Part shown: positions 31,322-32,662 of the stretch, one piece after another
Numbering within the stretch: the stretch's first letter is position 1
Layout of the letters: each line of letters opens with the position of its first letter
NCBI GenBank assembly: GCA_964202965.1
Contig: CAXNKG010000038.1
Coordinates: 1-32,662 of the forward strand
Direction of reading: 5' to 3'
Origin: CAXNKG01 sp964202965
GTDB lineage: Bacteria > Acidobacteriota > Vicinamibacteria > Vicinamibacterales > UBA2999
DNA length: 32,662 nucleotides
The notes under the pieces: generated by a model
What the model was told of the DNA's origin: nothing
Database searches by the model: none
Seen by the model: the letters and a program-made list of their open reading frames with translations, nothing else
Translations under genes and position numbers: made by a program

Positions 31322-32662
31322 ATGAGAAGGTCGAGGTTTGCCGGCTGGTTGCTCGCAATCGCGCTGATTGCCGGGTTGCCCGCCGTGTCCCACGCGCAGG
31401 AAGCGGTGCTGCAGGGCACCGTCACCGATACGACGGGCGGCGTGCTGCCCGGCGTGACCGTTACCGCGGTGCATGAGGCGACGGGCAATACGTTTGAAGC
31501 CGTCACCGAAGGCACCGGAGCGTTTCGGATCTCGGTTCGTGTCGGCACGTTTCGTGTGACGGCGCAGCTTCAGGGCTTCCAGACGGTCACTCGTACGGGC
31601 GTGCAGCTACTCCTCGGCCAGCAGCAGAACATCGCCATCGAGCTCGCGCCGGCGACGCTTCAGGAAACGGTCACGGTGACCGGCGAGGCCCCGCTCATCG
31701 AGACGACCGACGCCACGGTCGGCGCGAACATCGACCCGCGGCAGATGGAAGATCTGCCGATCAATGGCCGCAACTGGATGGACCTGGCGCTGCTGACGCC
31801 GGGCGCCCGCCGCAACGAGTCTGGCGGCTTCGTCCAGAACCGCCAGGGCTATTCGCAGACCAACGTCGACGGCCAGCAGGTCACGACGATTTATCACTCC
31901 GGCGGCGACAACGAGCAGCCGCAGTGGAGTCGCGATTCGATCGGCGAGTTCCAGGTGGTGGCGAACCGGTTTGACGCTACCCAGGGGCGCTCGACGGGCA
32001 TGGTGGTGAACGCCATCACCAAGTCGGGCACCAACACCTTCTCGGGCACCGTCGGCGGCTATTTCCGCAACGACAAGTTCAACTCGGAGGACTTCGTCGC
32101 CAGGCGCGTGCTGCCGTATTCGAACCAGCAGACGAGCGGCACCTTCGGCGGCCCGATCCTCCGGGACCGGCTGCACTTCTTCGGCACCTACGAGTACGAG
32201 CGGGAGCCGAAGACCTTCGTGTATGCGGGCCCGTACCCGGCGTTCAACATGGACCTGGAGTTCCAGAACACGGCGCACAAGCCGCTCGGCCGGGTGGACT
32301 GGCAGATCACGCCGCAGACGCGGCTCTCCTCACGCGTGTCGTTCTACAACGCGACGTTCTTCGAAGGGGGCGGCGCGACGGCGCACCCGTCGGCCATGGG
32401 GAAGCGCGGGCGGATCACCAGCCAGTACACCGGCAGCCTGACGCGGGTCATCGGCAACAGCGCGGTCAACGAGATCAAGGGCGGGGCCACCTTCTACGAG
32501 CGGCAGGACCAGTCCGCGACGATCACGTGGAAGGGCCAGCGGCCGCTGCCGTACCACCCCGTGCTGGACGGCGGCACCGTGACGGCGACGCTGCGCGGCT
32601 ACAGCGTCGGCACGACCCCGCTCAATATCATCCAGAACACGATGAACCTCCGCGACGACTTC
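31322..32662 (+). CDS. TonB-dependent receptor, second copy, N-terminal part (runs off window)
   Basis: The frame from ATG 31322 stays open to the window end, giving 447 residues. A signal peptide (about 1-25, AVSHAQ) precedes a CarboxypepD_reg-like domain (EAVLQGTVTDTTGGVLPGV, TFEAVTEGTGAFRI). ETVTVTGEAPLIETT, the plug (NIDPRQMEDLPINGRNWMDL, NVDGQQVTT) and the first barrel strands (YFRNDKFNSEDFVARRVLPYSNQQ) follow, given in outline. It is strongly similar to the receptor at 20552-23428 throughout, with differences concentrated in loops such as IYHSGGDNEQPQW, which may reflect a different ligand. The AGGAAG ribosome site lies just upstream. The C-terminal half lies outside the window. Confidence 0.9.
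   Translation, partial: MRRSRFAGWLLAIALIAGLPAVSHAQEAVLQGTVTDTTGGVLPGVTVTAVHEATGNTFEAVTEGTGAFRISVRVGTFRVTAQLQGFQTVTRTGVQLLLGQQQNIAIELAPATLQETVTVTGEAPLIETTDATVGANIDPRQMEDLPINGRNWMDLALLTPGARRNESGGFVQNRQGYSQTNVDGQQVTTIYHSGGDNEQPQWSRDSIGEFQVVANRFDATQGRSTGMVVNAITKSGTNTFSGTVGGYFRNDKFNSEDFVARRVLPYSNQQTSGTFGGPILRDRLHFFGTYEYEREPKTFVYAGPYPAFNMDLEFQNTAHKPLGRVDWQITPQTRLSSRVSFYNATFFEGGGATAHPSAMGKRGRITSQYTGSLTRVIGNSAVNEIKGGATFYERQDQSATITWKGQRPLPYHPVLDGGTVTATLRGYSVGTTPLNIIQNTMNLRDDF

Overview
The window is GC-rich, densely packed bacterial DNA. The gene content fits an Acidobacteriota genome, probably of the Vicinamibacteria (subdivision 6) type. The reasons are SusC-free TonB receptors with an N-terminal carboxypeptidase-regulatory-like domain, a DUF6351 secreted hydrolase, DUF6152 proteins, and a reaction-centre-type two-haem cytochrome. 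This placement comes from family knowledge, not from a search. No rRNA, tRNA or CRISPR array was seen.

Left part (1-8.7 kb): the 3' end of an IS630-type transposase abuts an L-2-hydroxyglutarate dehydrogenase-like flavoprotein. A three-gene nucleotide-sugar operon on the + strand follows (RmlD-like reductase, GDP-mannose 4,6-dehydratase, UDP/GDP-sugar dehydrogenase). A minus-strand operon (thiS, thiG, coiled-coil methyltransferase, O-antigen-ligase-like protein) converges on it. Together these make and process activated sugars for surface polysaccharide, with two thiamine-thiazole genes at the head of the second operon.

Middle part (8.7-20.1 kb): a + strand operon encodes a transglutaminase-like protein, an ABC ATPase and an ABC permease. 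Next come glucokinase and a divergent MerR/TPR protein that share one symmetric promoter core. A minus-strand run then holds a three-domain acyl-activating/ACP/acyltransferase protein, translation initiation factor IF-1, a DEAD-box RNA helicase and a small Cys4 protein. A divergent atypical SDR completes this part.

Right part (20.1 kb to end): a co-directional array of exported proteins. It contains a TonB receptor, a secreted protein of unknown function, a DUF6351 hydrolase, a two-haem cytochrome with a LolA-like tail, a DUF6152 protein, a second copy of the unknown secreted protein, two paralogous LolA-like proteins and the start of a second TonB receptor. Duplicated parts, strong Shine-Dalgarno sites and its own sigma70-like promoters suggest an outer-membrane/periplasmic uptake-and-oxidation system for an unidentified substrate. 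This is the best candidate here for an undescribed system. A reversed C-terminal fragment of a third TonB receptor lies just upstream.

Two further themes recur. Many genes in the left and middle parts have a -10 box only 5-11 nt before the start codon, as in leaderless transcripts, and twice one AT-rich core can serve both strands. Short low-complexity or inverted repeats sit between genes and also inside coding regions.
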